From contig NZ_SRLB01000012.1 in the NCBI RefSeq assembly GCF_004745635.1, positions 1 to 64,000 of the forward strand: a stretch of 64,000 nt of DNA, given 5' to 3'. The position numbers were made by a program, and so were the translations under genes. The stretch comes from Methylobacterium nonmethylotrophicum (GTDB lineage Bacteria; Pseudomonadota; Alphaproteobacteria; Rhizobiales; Beijerinckiaceae). This document shows, piece after piece, positions 1 through 8,578 of the stretch. The notes under the pieces are model-generated. The model ran no database searches, was not told the DNA's origin, and saw nothing but the letters and a program-made list of their open reading frames with translations. The number at the start of each line of letters is the position of its first letter. Position 1 is the first letter of the stretch.

Positions 1-71
1 GGGCGGTGATGCGCGAGCCCTGTAACCAAACCCCGCCCGCCCACGGACTCACCCCCAAAGGGAACCCACGG

Positions 72-1616
72 ATGACCTCGCCTCAGTCTCGCGGGTCCGG
101 TGCGTGCCGGGTCGCCGCAGCGTCGCCCGGCCGTCGCGCCCGGACCGCCGCCCTCCTGGTAACGGTCGGGGTGACGCTTGGCGGCTGCGTGGGCTTCTCG
201 GCCGACGGTGGTCTTGGCCCGGCGCACGGCTACGCCGCCCTGGAGCTGCGGAAGGACATCGTGAAGGTGTCCGACGAGACAGCGGCAATCGGCGCCGCGG
301 CCCGTGCGGAGCAATTGCTGCGGCGCCCGCTCACGCCCGACAGCGCGGTACAGGTCGCCCTCCTGAAGAACCGCGCCCTGCAGGCGTCCTTCAACGACCT
401 CGGCGTGTCGGAAGCCGAGTTCGTCCAGGCGACGTTGCCGCCGGTCCCGCGGCTCTCCCTCAGCCGGACCGGGGGCGACTTCACCCTGGAGGTCGAGCGC
501 TCGCTCACCGCGAGCCTCATCGAGCTCCTGACGCTGCCGGTCCGCATCCCCATCGCGCGGAACCGTTTCAGGGCGGAGCAGTACCGCGCGGTCGGGCAGG
601 TCCTGCGCCTCGCCGGCGAGGCGCGGCGCCAGTTCTATCGCACGGTGTCGGCGAACCAGTCCGTCGCCTACCTGGAGCAGGCGCTCGCGAGCGCCGGCTC
701 CGCCTCCACCCTGGCCAAGCAGCTCGGCGAGACGGGCGCGTTGAACAAGCTGGAGCAGGCGCGCGAGCACGCCTTCTACAGCGAGCTCGGGGCGCAGCTC
801 GCCAAGGCGCGCGTCCTGCAGCGGGTCGAGCGCGAGAAGCTGATCCGCCTGCTCGGCCTGTGGGGGCGCGAGATCGACTTCAAGCTGCCGAACGGCTTGC
901 CGTCGCTGCCCGGTCGGCTGGTGAGCGGCACCCAGATCGAGGCCGAGGCGATCAAGAAGCGCGCGGACATCCAGACGGCGCGCTTCGAACTCCAGTCGCT
1001 CGCGGGCCAGTACGGCCTCAACCAAGTCAGCGGCTTCATCAACGTGCTCGATATCGGCTACTCCGACCGTTACGAGCGCTCGAAGGCGTTCGAGCTGAAC
1101 GAGCAGGGCGGCTTCAACGTCACGCGCGACAAGAGCTTCGGCCGCGGCTACACCGTCGACTTGGTCATCCCGATCTACGACTTCGGGACGACGGTGGTGC
1201 GCGGAGCGCGGGAGGCTTATCTCGGCGCCGCCCATCGCCTCGCGGAGAAGGCGGTCAACGCCCGTTCGGAGGTCCGCGAGGCCTACCAGCGCTACCGCGG
1301 CCAATACGACATCACCCGGCACTACCAGGGCAGCGTGCTGCCGCTGCGCAAGACGATCCAGGACCAGGCGTTGCTGCAGTACAGCGGCATGCTGATCGAC
1401 GTCACCACGCTGATCATCGACGCCCGCTCGCGGATCCTGAGCAATATCCAGGCCATCGAGGCCCAACGCGACTTCTGGATCGCGGCGACCGACCTCAGGG
1501 CGGCCGTCATCGGCGGCGGCTTCACCGGCGAAGGCTTCGGGGGCGAGTCGGCCGGAGCCGAGGCGGTGGCCGGCGGCGGAGGCGAAACCCTCGCGGCCGC
1601 CACGCCCGGCGGCTGA
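72..1616 (+). CDS. TolC-family outer-membrane efflux lipoprotein
   Basis: Outer-membrane channel of a tripartite efflux pump, probably serving metal export. The start at 72 is chosen because an AAAGGGA ribosome site lies about 8 bases upstream and it gives a normal signal peptide; an in-frame ATG at 6 is also open. The N-terminus has a hydrophobic stretch ending in a lipobox (LGGC), so the mature protein should be lipid-anchored, as in CusC/OprM. The rest is long helical sequence typical of two OEP repeats, ending in a Gly/Ala-rich tail. It leads the copper module (multicopper oxidase 33 bases downstream). No inner-membrane pump lies next to it here; the czcBA pump about 40 kb away lacks its own outer-membrane gene. 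Substrate is inferred from context. Confidence 0.85.
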   Translation: MTSPQSRGSGACRVAAASPGRRARTAALLVTVGVTLGGCVGFSADGGLGPAHGYAALELRKDIVKVSDETAAIGAAARAEQLLRRPLTPDSAVQVALLKNRALQASFNDLGVSEAEFVQATLPPVPRLSLSRTGGDFTLEVERSLTASLIELLTLPVRIPIARNRFRAEQYRAVGQVLRLAGEARRQFYRTVSANQSVAYLEQALASAGSASTLAKQLGETGALNKLEQAREHAFYSELGAQLAKARVLQRVEREKLIRLLGLWGREIDFKLPNGLPSLPGRLVSGTQIEAEAIKKRADIQTARFELQSLAGQYGLNQVSGFINVLDIGYSDRYERSKAFELNEQGGFNVTRDKSFGRGYTVDLVIPIYDFGTTVVRGAREAYLGAAHRLAEKAVNARSEVREAYQRYRGQYDITRHYQGSVLPLRKTIQDQALLQYSGMLIDVTTLIIDARSRILSNIQAIEAQRDFWIAATDLRAAVIGGGFTGEGFGGESAGAEAVAGGGGETLAAATPGG

Positions 1617-1649
1617 TGCCGCTCCCCCACGAGACCCATGGAGAAACCG

Positions 1650-3071
1650 ATGACTGACATCTCGCGAAGGGGACTGCTGGGCGCCGGGGGGCTCGTCCTC
1701 GCAGGAACGTCCATGATCAGCGGCCGCACGCAGGCCGCCGGCCTGCCCGAGGCTCCCTCGATGGACAAGGCGACGACGCAGCCGCCGCTCGTGCCGACCA
1801 CTGGGGTGGACTACCAGCCGGTGGTGACGCTCAACGGCTGGACGCTGCCCTGGCGCATGCGCGGGGACTGGAAGGAGTTCCATCTCGTGGCCGAGCCGGT
1901 CGTGCGCGAGATGGCCCCCGGGATGAAGGCGCATCTCTGGGGCTATAACGGGCAGTCTCCCGGGCCGACCATCGAGGCGGTAGAGGGCGACAAGGTGCGC
2001 ATCTTCGTCACCAACAAGCTGCCGGAGGCGACCGCCGTCCACTGGCACGGCCAGACCCTGCCCAACGGGATGGACGGGGTGGCGGGCCTGAACCAGCCCG
2101 GCATTCCGCCGGGCAAGACGTTCGTCTACGAGTTCATCCTGAGGCGCTCGGGCACCTTCATGTACCACCCGCACTCGGACGAGATGGTCCAGATGGCGAT
2201 GGGCATGATGGGCTTCTTCGTCGTGCATCCGCGCGATCCCGCCGAGCGGCGGGTCGACCGCGACTTCGTCTGGCTCCTGAACGCCTACGACATCGAGGCC
2301 GGGTCCTACGTGCCCAAGGTCAACACGATGCTCGACATGAACATGTGGTGCTTCAACAGCCGGGTCTGGCCGGGCATCGAACCCATGGTCGCGCGCCAGG
2401 GCGACAAGGTGCGGATGCGCTTCGGCAACCTGACCATGACCAACCACCCGATCCACGTCCACGGCGTCGACTTCAAGGTCACGGGCACCGACGGCGGCTG
2501 GATCCCGCCCGAGCGCCAGTGGTTCGAGGTCTCCGCGGACGTCGCGGTCGGCCAGATGCGGGCCATCGAGTTCAACGCCGACAACCTGGGGGACTGGGCG
2601 GTCCACTGCCACAAGTCGCACCACACCATGAACGCCATGGGCCACTCGGTGCGCACCTACATCGGCGTGAACCTGAAGAGCACGGCGAAGCGCATCCAGA
2701 GGATCGCGCCCGGCTACATGCCGATGGGCTCGACCGGCATGGGCTCCATGGCCGAGATGGAGATGCCGCTCCCCGAGAACACGCTGCCGATGATGACCGG
2801 CGCCGGCCCGTTCGGATCGGTCGAGATGGGCGGCATGTTCACCGTGCTGAAGGTCCGCCCCGACGTGGCGCCCGGCGACTACAGGGACCCCGGTTGGTAC
2901 CAGCACCCGGAGGGCACGCTGGCCTACGAGTGGACGGGCGAGCCCCTACCCGAACCCAGCCGCGATCCGAACACCCCCCGGGGCAAGCGCGCCCGCGAGA
3001 CGGACCTGCGCGTGGTCGACCCGCGCAAGCGCCGGACGGCCTCCAACTCGGGCGGTCACGGAAACCACTGA
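1650..3071 (+). CDS. Multicopper oxidase (CopA/PcoA-like), Tat-exported
   Basis: Periplasmic multicopper oxidase expected to oxidise Cu(I) to Cu(II). A twin-arginine signal (SRRGLLGAGG) starts the protein, meaning folded, copper-loaded export. All four copper-ligand blocks are visible in order: HWHGQ, HPHSDE, HPIHVHG near residue 270 and HCHKSHH followed four residues later by the axial Met. The C-terminal third has Met-rich patches (MGSTGMGSMAEMEM), as in copper-resistance oxidases. ATG 1650 is preferred over ATG 1638 because GGAG sits 6 bases before it. At about 473 residues it is shorter than classical PcoA. It is followed by CusF-like copper binders, supporting copper tolerance rather than laccase metabolism. 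Confidence 0.88.
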   Translation: MTDISRRGLLGAGGLVLAGTSMISGRTQAAGLPEAPSMDKATTQPPLVPTTGVDYQPVVTLNGWTLPWRMRGDWKEFHLVAEPVVREMAPGMKAHLWGYNGQSPGPTIEAVEGDKVRIFVTNKLPEATAVHWHGQTLPNGMDGVAGLNQPGIPPGKTFVYEFILRRSGTFMYHPHSDEMVQMAMGMMGFFVVHPRDPAERRVDRDFVWLLNAYDIEAGSYVPKVNTMLDMNMWCFNSRVWPGIEPMVARQGDKVRMRFGNLTMTNHPIHVHGVDFKVTGTDGGWIPPERQWFEVSADVAVGQMRAIEFNADNLGDWAVHCHKSHHTMNAMGHSVRTYIGVNLKSTAKRIQRIAPGYMPMGSTGMGSMAEMEMPLPENTLPMMTGAGPFGSVEMGGMFTVLKVRPDVAPGDYRDPGWYQHPEGTLAYEWTGEPLPEPSRDPNTPRGKRARETDLRVVDPRKRRTASNSGGHGNH

Positions 3072-3242
3072 CCCGGCGATGCCGGATGTCATCCGAGCTT
3101 CCGCCGGAACGGCGCCCCGATGCGGGCGCGGACCGGCGGACGAATTCGGGTGGACCTAGTCCGCCCGAAAGCCGCTGCGCGGGCACCATCGCCCCCTGAA
3201 CAAGTGCCCGTGCAGCGGCACAGCGACCATCAGGAGAATACG

Positions 3243-3527
3243 ATGAGGAAGGTACCTCCCTTCGCCCTCGCCGCGCTGCTGGCCCTGGCGAGTCCGGCCT
3301 GGGCGCAATCGGTCAAGGCCACGGTCACGAAGGTCGACGAGGCGTCCGGCAAGGTCACGCTGGACCACGAGCGCATCCCGAAGCTCGACATGGACGCCAT
3401 GACCATGGCCTACAAGGTCAAGGACCCGGCGATGATCAAGGACCTGAAGTCCGGGGACAAGGTCGAGTTCGACGTCGACGAAGCCGGCGGCCAGTACACC
3501 GTCACCAAGATCCAAAAAGCCAAGTAG
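3243..3527 (+). CDS. CusF-like periplasmic copper-binding protein
   Basis: Small (94 aa) secreted protein with a clean signal peptide ending at PAWAQ and one CusF domain. CusF proteins bind Cu(I)/Ag(I) in the periplasm with a His, two Met and a Trp. Here the Met pair is in AMTMAY and the His in TLDHERIP; the position of the copper-capping Trp of E. coli CusF appears to be Met (LDMDAMTM), a substitution seen in many homologues. An AGGAGA ribosome site precedes the start; longer in-frame extension upstream lacks a signal peptide. The domain is nearly repeated in the C-terminal half of the next gene, implying duplication. Confidence 0.85.
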   Translation: MRKVPPFALAALLALASPAWAQSVKATVTKVDEASGKVTLDHERIPKLDMDAMTMAYKVKDPAMIKDLKSGDKVEFDVDEAGGQYTVTKIQKAK

Positions 3528-3541
3528 CGCCTCGAACGGGC

Positions 3542-3575
3542 CCGCCGCGCGGACACGCCCGATCCCGCGCGGCGG
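3542..3575 (+). terminator. Intercistronic GC-rich hairpin
   Basis: CCGCCGCGCGG and CCGCGCGGCGG form a perfect 11-bp stem around a 12-base loop just after the cusF-like gene. There is no T-tract, so it may be a weak terminator or an mRNA-stabilising hairpin before the DUF305-CusF gene. Confidence 0.45.
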
Positions 3576-3598
3576 CCCCATGCCGCGGAGGAAGTCAC

Positions 3599-4297
3599 AT
3601 GCGACGTTTATCCCTGTTCGCCGCCGCCATGGCCGTGGCGCTCGCCGGCCCGGTATCGGGGGCGGCTTGGGCGCAACCTGCCAAGGGTGCCCCGGCCGCC
3701 CTGGAGCGCGTGCGCGAGGTCATGGCCGACCGCTTCAGGAACCTCAAGCTGACCGGCGACCCCGACCGGGACTTCGCCGAGCTCCTGATCGCGAGCTACG
3801 AGCAGTCCCTCTTCCTTGCCAAGGCGCAGCTCGACTACGGCGGCGACCGGCAGCTGCGCGAGACCGCGCAGAAGATCCAGGACGAGCAGCAGCAGAAGAT
3901 CGACGCCCTTAAGGAATGGCAGGTCCGGAACCGACAGTCGGACTACCGGCCGCAGCCGAACCAGACGCCGTCCGGCCAGGGTCCGTTGGACCGCCAGGCC
4001 CAGGCGGGGGGCTCGGCCCAGCCCGCGTCGCCGTCGCCCGCTCCGGCGTCCCCCGCCAAGCCCGTCGCCAACACGCCTCTCGTGAGCGGGACCGTCCAGA
4101 AGGTCGACGAGGCCTCTGGCAAGGTCACGCTGGACCACGAGCGCATCCCGAACATCGACATGGACGCCATGACCATGGCCTACCGGGTCGCCGACCCCGC
4201 CATCCTGAAGGGGGTGAAGGCCGGTGACCGGGTCCGGTTCTCCGCCGACCGGGTGAACGGGCAGCTTGCCATCACGCGCATCCAGAAGGCGCGGTGA
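3599..4297 (+). CDS. DUF305-CusF fusion, periplasmic copper-binding
   Basis: Secreted 232-aa protein with two parts. After the signal peptide (ending AAWAQ), residues about 30-105 form a helical DUF305-like region (ELLIASYEQSLFLAKAQ). A Pro/Ala/Ser-rich linker (about 115-160) leads to a CusF domain at 160-232 with DHERIP and AMTMAY ligands. The C-terminal domain is almost identical to the preceding single-domain protein, for example in the shared block VDEASGKVTLDHERIP. DUF305 proteins are common in copper islands; whether this one binds metal through that domain is unclear, since obvious paired His ligands are few. Probably a periplasmic copper buffer or chaperone for the oxidase or pump. 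Confidence 0.8.
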   Translation: MRRLSLFAAAMAVALAGPVSGAAWAQPAKGAPAALERVREVMADRFRNLKLTGDPDRDFAELLIASYEQSLFLAKAQLDYGGDRQLRETAQKIQDEQQQKIDALKEWQVRNRQSDYRPQPNQTPSGQGPLDRQAQAGGSAQPASPSPAPASPAKPVANTPLVSGTVQKVDEASGKVTLDHERIPNIDMDAMTMAYRVADPAILKGVKAGDRVRFSADRVNGQLAITRIQKAR

Positions 4298-4402
4298 GAA
4301 GACCAATCCGACGAGAGCGCGCTCATCCCAGGTCGGCCGACGGCGCCCCCGCACCTGACGCGTGGGCGGCCCGGCTCGAAACCGGTCACTCAGGACACCT
4401 CC

Positions 4403-5041
4403 ATGCGAACCGCCAAGATCGTCTTCCTCACGTTGCTCTCGGCCGGCATCCTGGCGACGGTCGCCGCCGCGGCCGTGGTCTACGCGGGCGTCTTCAACGT
4501 CGCCGCCACGGAGCCTCACTGGGCCCTGACCACGTGGGTGTTGGACACGGCACGGGTGCGCTCGATCCGAGCCCATGCGGCCGGCCTGCTGCCTCCGCCG
4601 GGCTACGACGAGCAGACCAGGTTGGTGCCGGCCGTCGGACACTTCGCCGAGCACTGCGCCACGTGCCATGGCGGACCGGGCGCCAAGCGCAGCGAGGTGG
4701 CCGAGGGCATGTATCCCGAACCGCCCAACCTCAAGGGTGCGGCGGGGCGCTACAGCCCGGGCGAGCTGTTCTGGATCCTGAAGAACGGGATCAAGATGAG
4801 CGGCATGCCGTCGATGGCGAGCGACGGGGACGAGATGCTCTGGTCGACGGTCGCGCTGCTGCGGAAGCTGCCGGACCTGTCCGACGACGACTACAACGAC
4901 CTGTGGATGCAGGCGCAGGCAGCCGGCGACCACGGCAGCATGAATCATGGTACCGCCGGCATGGACGGCACGAAGCCGGCTGACCTACCCTCGACTGCGT
5001 CGCAGCCGGACGGGGGCCCAGGCCACAAGCACAGCCATTGA
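4403..5041 (+). CDS. Membrane-anchored c-type cytochrome
   Basis: A 212-aa protein with an N-terminal membrane segment (residues about 5-30) and one haem-binding CATCH motif near residue 90. The axial Met is likely in the GIKMSGMPSM segment, which is typical of class I cytochrome c. The C-terminus is rich in Met, His and Gly (ends GGPGHKHSH), suggesting metal binding. In copper islands such cytochromes may accept electrons from the multicopper oxidase; this role is inferred from position only. A 105-base gap separates it from the DUF305-CusF gene. Confidence 0.8.
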   Translation: MRTAKIVFLTLLSAGILATVAAAAVVYAGVFNVAATEPHWALTTWVLDTARVRSIRAHAAGLLPPPGYDEQTRLVPAVGHFAEHCATCHGGPGAKRSEVAEGMYPEPPNLKGAAGRYSPGELFWILKNGIKMSGMPSMASDGDEMLWSTVALLRKLPDLSDDDYNDLWMQAQAAGDHGSMNHGTAGMDGTKPADLPSTASQPDGGPGHKHSH

Positions 5042-5274
5042 AGGCCGCGGCCCGCGACGCGGTCGCCGACAGGGCCTTCACACCGGCCCGGCGGCGCATT
5101 GGAGGCCCGTCCGTCGTCCCCCGAACCAAGCCGTCGCGGCATACGCGTCCAGACGGCATGGGCGGCAGGATCGGACGCTTGCCGTCAGCCGCTCCGACCC
5201 TGCGGCCTTCGGCGGCGAAGGTCGCGCGGAATGGCACGCGGCCAGATGAACACAAGACCGCACGGAGACTTGCA

Positions 5275-5655
5275 ATGAAGACCCACGCGATACCGTTGAT
5301 TCTCGCCCTCAGCCTCGCATCCGGTTCTGCCCTCGCCCATGGCGAGCCGCCCCAGGCCGTGCACGGCGGCCTCGTGCAGGAGGCCCAGGAGCTCTGGCTG
5401 GAACTCGTGGTGAAGGACACCGACGTGACGGTCTACATCCTGGACGAGATGCGCAAGCCCGTTCCGGCAGCGCAGGTCTCAGGCACCGCAACGGTGCTCG
5501 TCGGCGGCAAGAGCTACAAGGTCGCCCTCAGCCCGGCCGGGGCCAACAGCGTGCAGGGCAAGCTGCCCGTCGCGGCGACCGGCCAGGTCGTGGCCACGGT
5601 GTCGCTCAAGGTCGGCGGCAAGGCCGCCTCCGCGCGGTTCACGAACAAGGCTTGA
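5275..5655 (+). CDS. Small secreted protein of the copper cluster
   Basis: A 126-aa protein with a signal peptide (residues 1-22, ending SALA) followed by HGEPPQAVHGG, which could be an N-terminal metal site like those of CopC-type proteins. The rest looks like one beta-sandwich domain rich in Val/Lys/Gly. The start is fixed by GGAG upstream and by the signal peptide; more than 200 bases of open frame before it look non-coding. I do not recognise a named family. Location after the oxidase, CusF and cytochrome genes suggests periplasmic copper handling. Confidence 0.7.
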   Translation: MKTHAIPLILALSLASGSALAHGEPPQAVHGGLVQEAQELWLELVVKDTDVTVYILDEMRKPVPAAQVSGTATVLVGGKSYKVALSPAGANSVQGKLPVAATGQVVATVSLKVGGKAASARFTNKA

Positions 5656-5838
5656 GCGGCCGGGTTCACGAACCGGCGGCCGGGACGGTGACGGTCGGCG
5701 CCGCGGCTCGCTTGTCAGGCGGGCCAGTTCGCCGGCCGTCCCAGGAAGCCGCGGCCCGGCATGCCGCGAAGCCATGCCACGAAAGCGTCCACCCGGTCGG
5801 GTGCGAATTGGTTCCGGTGACCGTAGAAGCGCGGAAGG

Positions 5839-5858
5839 CCCCGTCCTTCAGGGCGGGG
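5839..5858 (+). repeat. Left copy of 20-bp hairpin repeat
   Basis: Identical to 7169-7188 and extended loosely beyond it (followed by ATGGAT versus AGGAT on the right). Either the left-end hairpin of the element or a solo relic of a right end. Confidence 0.75.
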
Positions 5859-5945
5859 ATGGATATCGCCGGCCGCGACAGAAGCCTGCCCGGGCACCGA
5901 TCCAATCCCCTTGCCTTCGTTCCGCATTCGTTCTATCCTTGGCCT

Positions 5946-7154
5946 GTGCTTCGCGTCCAAGCATACCGGTTCGTCCTCCGGCCCGACGGCGCGCAGGAAC
6001 GGCTCATGCGCCGCTCCTGCGGCGCGCGCCGCTACGTCTTCAACAGGGCCCTCGCCCTGCGGAAGGAAAGGTACGCCGCCGGCGGGAAGCACCTCTCCTG
6101 CGCCAACCTCTGCAAGCACCTCACCGGCTGGAAGGCCGAACCCGACACTTCCTGGCTCAAGGAGGTGCACAGCCAGGTTCTGCAGCAGGCGCTCAAGGAC
6201 CTCGACCGCGCCTACCGCAACTTCTTCGAGGGACGGGCCGAGTTCCCCAAGTTCAAGAGGAAGGGCAAGAACGACGCCTTCCGCCACCCGCAGAAGGTCG
6301 AGCTCGACCAGCCGAACGGGCGCATCCGCCTGCCCAAGCTCGGCTGGATGCGCTGCCGCGCCTCCCGCGCCGTCGAGGGCGGGGTCGGGCAGGTCACCGT
6401 CTCGCTGAAGGCCGGCAAGTGGCACGTCTCGGTCCAGACCGAGCGCGAGGTCGAGCGGCCGGTCCACCCGTCGACGACGCTTGTCGGCATCGACGTCGGC
6501 GTGACGCGCTTCGCCACGCTGTCCGACGGCACCGTCATCGAGCCGGCGAACGCGTTCCGCAAGGCCGAGGCGTCGCTCGCCAAGGCGCAGCGGCCGATGG
6601 GCCGCAAGACCAAGTTCAGCCGCAACTGGAGGAAGGCGAAGGCGAAGGTACAACGGGTCCAGGCACGCATCGCCCGCATCCGCTCCGACTTCCTGCACAA
6701 GGCCTCGACGACCGTCAGCAAGAACCACGCGGTGGTCTGCGTCGAGGACCTGGACGTGCGGGCGATGACGGCGAGCGCGGCCGGGACGGTCGAGGAGCCG
6801 GGCGTGAACGTCCGGCAGAAGGCGGAACTGAACAAGGCCATTCTGGACCAGGGCTGGGGCGAGTTCCGCCGGCAGGTCGGGTACAAGCAGGAGTGGCTCG
6901 GCGGCTGGTTGCTGCCGGTGCCGGCTCCGAACACGAGCCGGACGTGCCCCGAGTGCGGGCACGTGGCGGCGGGGAACCGCCCGAGCCAGGCCGTGTTCCG
7001 GTGCGTGGCGTGCGGCCATGCGGGGAATGCGGACGACGTGGCGTCGATCAACATCGCAAGGGCGGGGCACGCCCGGTTAGCCTGCGGAGATGCTTCGCCC
7101 GTTCGGGCGTCGGCCCAGGAACCCACCGAGGCGGGCCCGGCCCTGGCGGCCTGA
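5946..7154 (+). CDS. tnpB: TnpB RNA-guided nuclease
   Basis: IS605-family TnpB, an RNA-guided RuvC-like DNA endonuclease that promotes retention of its element. The GTG at 5946 gives the standard N-terminus (MLRVQAYRFVLRPDGAQ); the open frame continues upstream but is not TnpB-like. Visible parts: N-terminal helical region, RuvC-I Asp in GIDVGVTRF, RuvC-II Glu in VCVEDLDV, a four-Cys zinc ribbon (CPECGH and CVACGH), and the RuvC-III Asp in NADDVASINIA. All catalytic residues look intact at 402 aa, so it may be active. The 3' end of the gene normally overlaps the guide RNA. Confidence 0.9.
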   Translation: MLRVQAYRFVLRPDGAQERLMRRSCGARRYVFNRALALRKERYAAGGKHLSCANLCKHLTGWKAEPDTSWLKEVHSQVLQQALKDLDRAYRNFFEGRAEFPKFKRKGKNDAFRHPQKVELDQPNGRIRLPKLGWMRCRASRAVEGGVGQVTVSLKAGKWHVSVQTEREVERPVHPSTTLVGIDVGVTRFATLSDGTVIEPANAFRKAEASLAKAQRPMGRKTKFSRNWRKAKAKVQRVQARIARIRSDFLHKASTTVSKNHAVVCVEDLDVRAMTASAAGTVEEPGVNVRQKAELNKAILDQGWGEFRRQVGYKQEWLGGWLLPVPAPNTSRTCPECGHVAAGNRPSQAVFRCVACGHAGNADDVASINIARAGHARLACGDASPVRASAQEPTEAGPALAA

Positions 7155-7198
7155 CACGCGGTAGGAATCCCCGTCCTTCAGGGCGGGGAGGATGTCAA
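7040..7198 (+). ncRNA. Candidate omega (reRNA) guide scaffold of TnpB
   Basis: In IS605/IS1341 elements the right end and the tail of tnpB are transcribed as an RNA that ends in a hairpin, followed by a guide copied from flanking DNA. Here the tail of tnpB, the perfect hairpin at 7169-7188 and AGGATGTCAA fit that plan. The guide would begin near 7199 (CTTGAGTGTGATCTCGG). The 5' boundary is a guess. Confidence 0.4.
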
Positions 7199-7258
7199 CT
7201 TGAGTGTGATCTCGGTCTATCGCCATCGCGAAGGTTTGCGCGGCAAAGGGGGGGCGGC

Positions 7259-8578
7259 TTGGACGCAGCGGTTCGTGCGCGATTGCTCGCCTCCATGGAG
7301 GCGGGGCGCCTCGTCATACTCTGCGGTGCCGGCCTGTCGATGGCGCCGCCGAGTTCGCTACCGTCGGCATGGTCCGTGGCCGCCAGTTGCTACGACCGGT
7401 ACGTTATGAGCATCGACCCCGCGTGCCCGCCGGAGTTGCGCGGCGACCTGGAAGCCTTGGCGGAGATCTTCGCGAGGGACGACACCCTCGGCTCGGTCTT
7501 CATCGAGGCCCTCGTTCCCTGGGAGAGCTTCGTCAGGCCGCCGAACGCCGGCCACGCGGCGGTGGCGGACTTCCTGATCACGCGCATGGCTGCCGGCGCC
7601 GTCTCGGCAAATTACGACAACCTGATCGAGCGTCGCGCGCAGGATTACGGGTTCGACCTCGCCGCCTCGCTCGACGGCGACGAGGCGACCGTGCGGGCCC
7701 GTAAGCACGCGCCCTTGCTCAAGTTCCATGGCTGCTCGGTGCGCGAGCGCCGCGCCACGGTCTGGACGGCCTCCCAGCTCACCGAGGACGGCGTGGTCGC
7801 CGCGCGCATCGCCAAGACCAAGACCTGGATGGCGGCGAACCTGCGCGAGAAGGACCTGCTCGTCGTCGGCTTCTGGTCGGACTGGTCCTACCTCAATGCC
7901 GTTCTCGCCGAGGCGATGACGGGCGTCGCGCCGCTGTCGGTGACCTTGGTCGACCTCGCGGGCGAGGACGTCCTGCAGGCCAAGGCCCCCGAACTCTGGA
8001 CGTTGGCCAATTCGGGGAACGTCCGCTTCGCGCATGTCAGGCGCTCGGGGGCCGAGGTCCTGGACGAACTTCGCAGGGCGTTCTCCCAGGGTTACCTCCG
8101 CAAGGTGCTGCACGCCGGACGCGCCGCGTTGGAGAGGGAAACGGGAGCGGCGTGCGAGCCGACCTGGCTTGATCCGCCCGATCTGGGCAGCGAGGACCTC
8201 TACGGCCTTCGCCGGGACGCCGAGGGGGTGCCGGCCACCGCCGCCGCAACCTTGCGCAACCCCGGCCACTCCGAGGTCTTGGGCTACGCGCACCTGTTGC
8301 TGCGCCGCGCCGGCGCCGTCCAGACATCCATAGGCTATGATCTCGCGGGCCGTCGTGTCAGGGTCGTGAACGGTTCGGGCACGCTGCTCCAGACGACGCA
8401 GGACCGGTTCAGGGAAACGCCGTTCGACGTCGCCGACGTCGTGGTCTGCGCCGGAGCCATCGACGTCGGCCTGCCTGTGAACCTCGTGCGGGAGGGCCGT
8501 CCGGGCGACATCATCCGGCCGGGCGCATCAGCGGCGTGGCTCGACCTTCCCGCCGCACGCCAGGAGCTCGGTGTGTGA
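7259..8578 (+). CDS. SIR2-like domain protein (probable NAD-depleting effector)
   Basis: First gene of a three-gene overlapping operon. The N-terminal half is a SIR2-like NAD-binding fold: GAGLS at about residue 21, NYDNL near 123 and the catalytic-type His in KFHGC near 161. Such SIR2_2 domains in conflict systems typically cleave NAD+ to stop phage growth. The C-terminal part (about 300-439) is unassigned. Start: TTG 7259 follows a G-rich ribosome site (AAGGGGGGG) and leaves a normal 12-residue lead before GRLVILCGAGLS; ATG 7295 is the alternative. The stop overlaps the next start (TGATG). Effector role is inferred from domain and context. Confidence 0.8.
   Translation: MDAAVRARLLASMEAGRLVILCGAGLSMAPPSSLPSAWSVAASCYDRYVMSIDPACPPELRGDLEALAEIFARDDTLGSVFIEALVPWESFVRPPNAGHAAVADFLITRMAAGAVSANYDNLIERRAQDYGFDLAASLDGDEATVRARKHAPLLKFHGCSVRERRATVWTASQLTEDGVVAARIAKTKTWMAANLREKDLLVVGFWSDWSYLNAVLAEAMTGVAPLSVTLVDLAGEDVLQAKAPELWTLANSGNVRFAHVRRSGAEVLDELRRAFSQGYLRKVLHAGRAALERETGAACEPTWLDPPDLGSEDLYGLRRDAEGVPATAAATLRNPGHSEVLGYAHLLLRRAGAVQTSIGYDLAGRRVRVVNGSGTLLQTTQDRFRETPFDVADVVVCAGAIDVGLPVNLVREGRPGDIIRPGASAAWLDLPAARQELGV

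Larger units (their letters stand above)
5839..7198 (+). mobile_element. IS200/IS605-superfamily element, IS1341 type (tnpB only)
   Basis: A tnpB gene is flanked by two exact copies of the 20-base hairpin sequence CCCCGTCCTTCAGGGCGGGG (5839-5858 and 7169-7188). The right copy is followed by AGGATGTCAA, the usual right end of such elements. No tnpA transposase is present, so it cannot move without help. It sits between the copper module and the SIR2/ATPase operon. The left boundary is uncertain: the left hairpin may be the true left end or a leftover right end of an older copy. Confidence 0.7.

Noticed and set aside
3608..4948. Long minus-strand frame across two copper genes
   Set aside because: Val/Arg/Gly-rich shadow; both plus-strand genes have signal peptides or membrane anchors and clear motifs.
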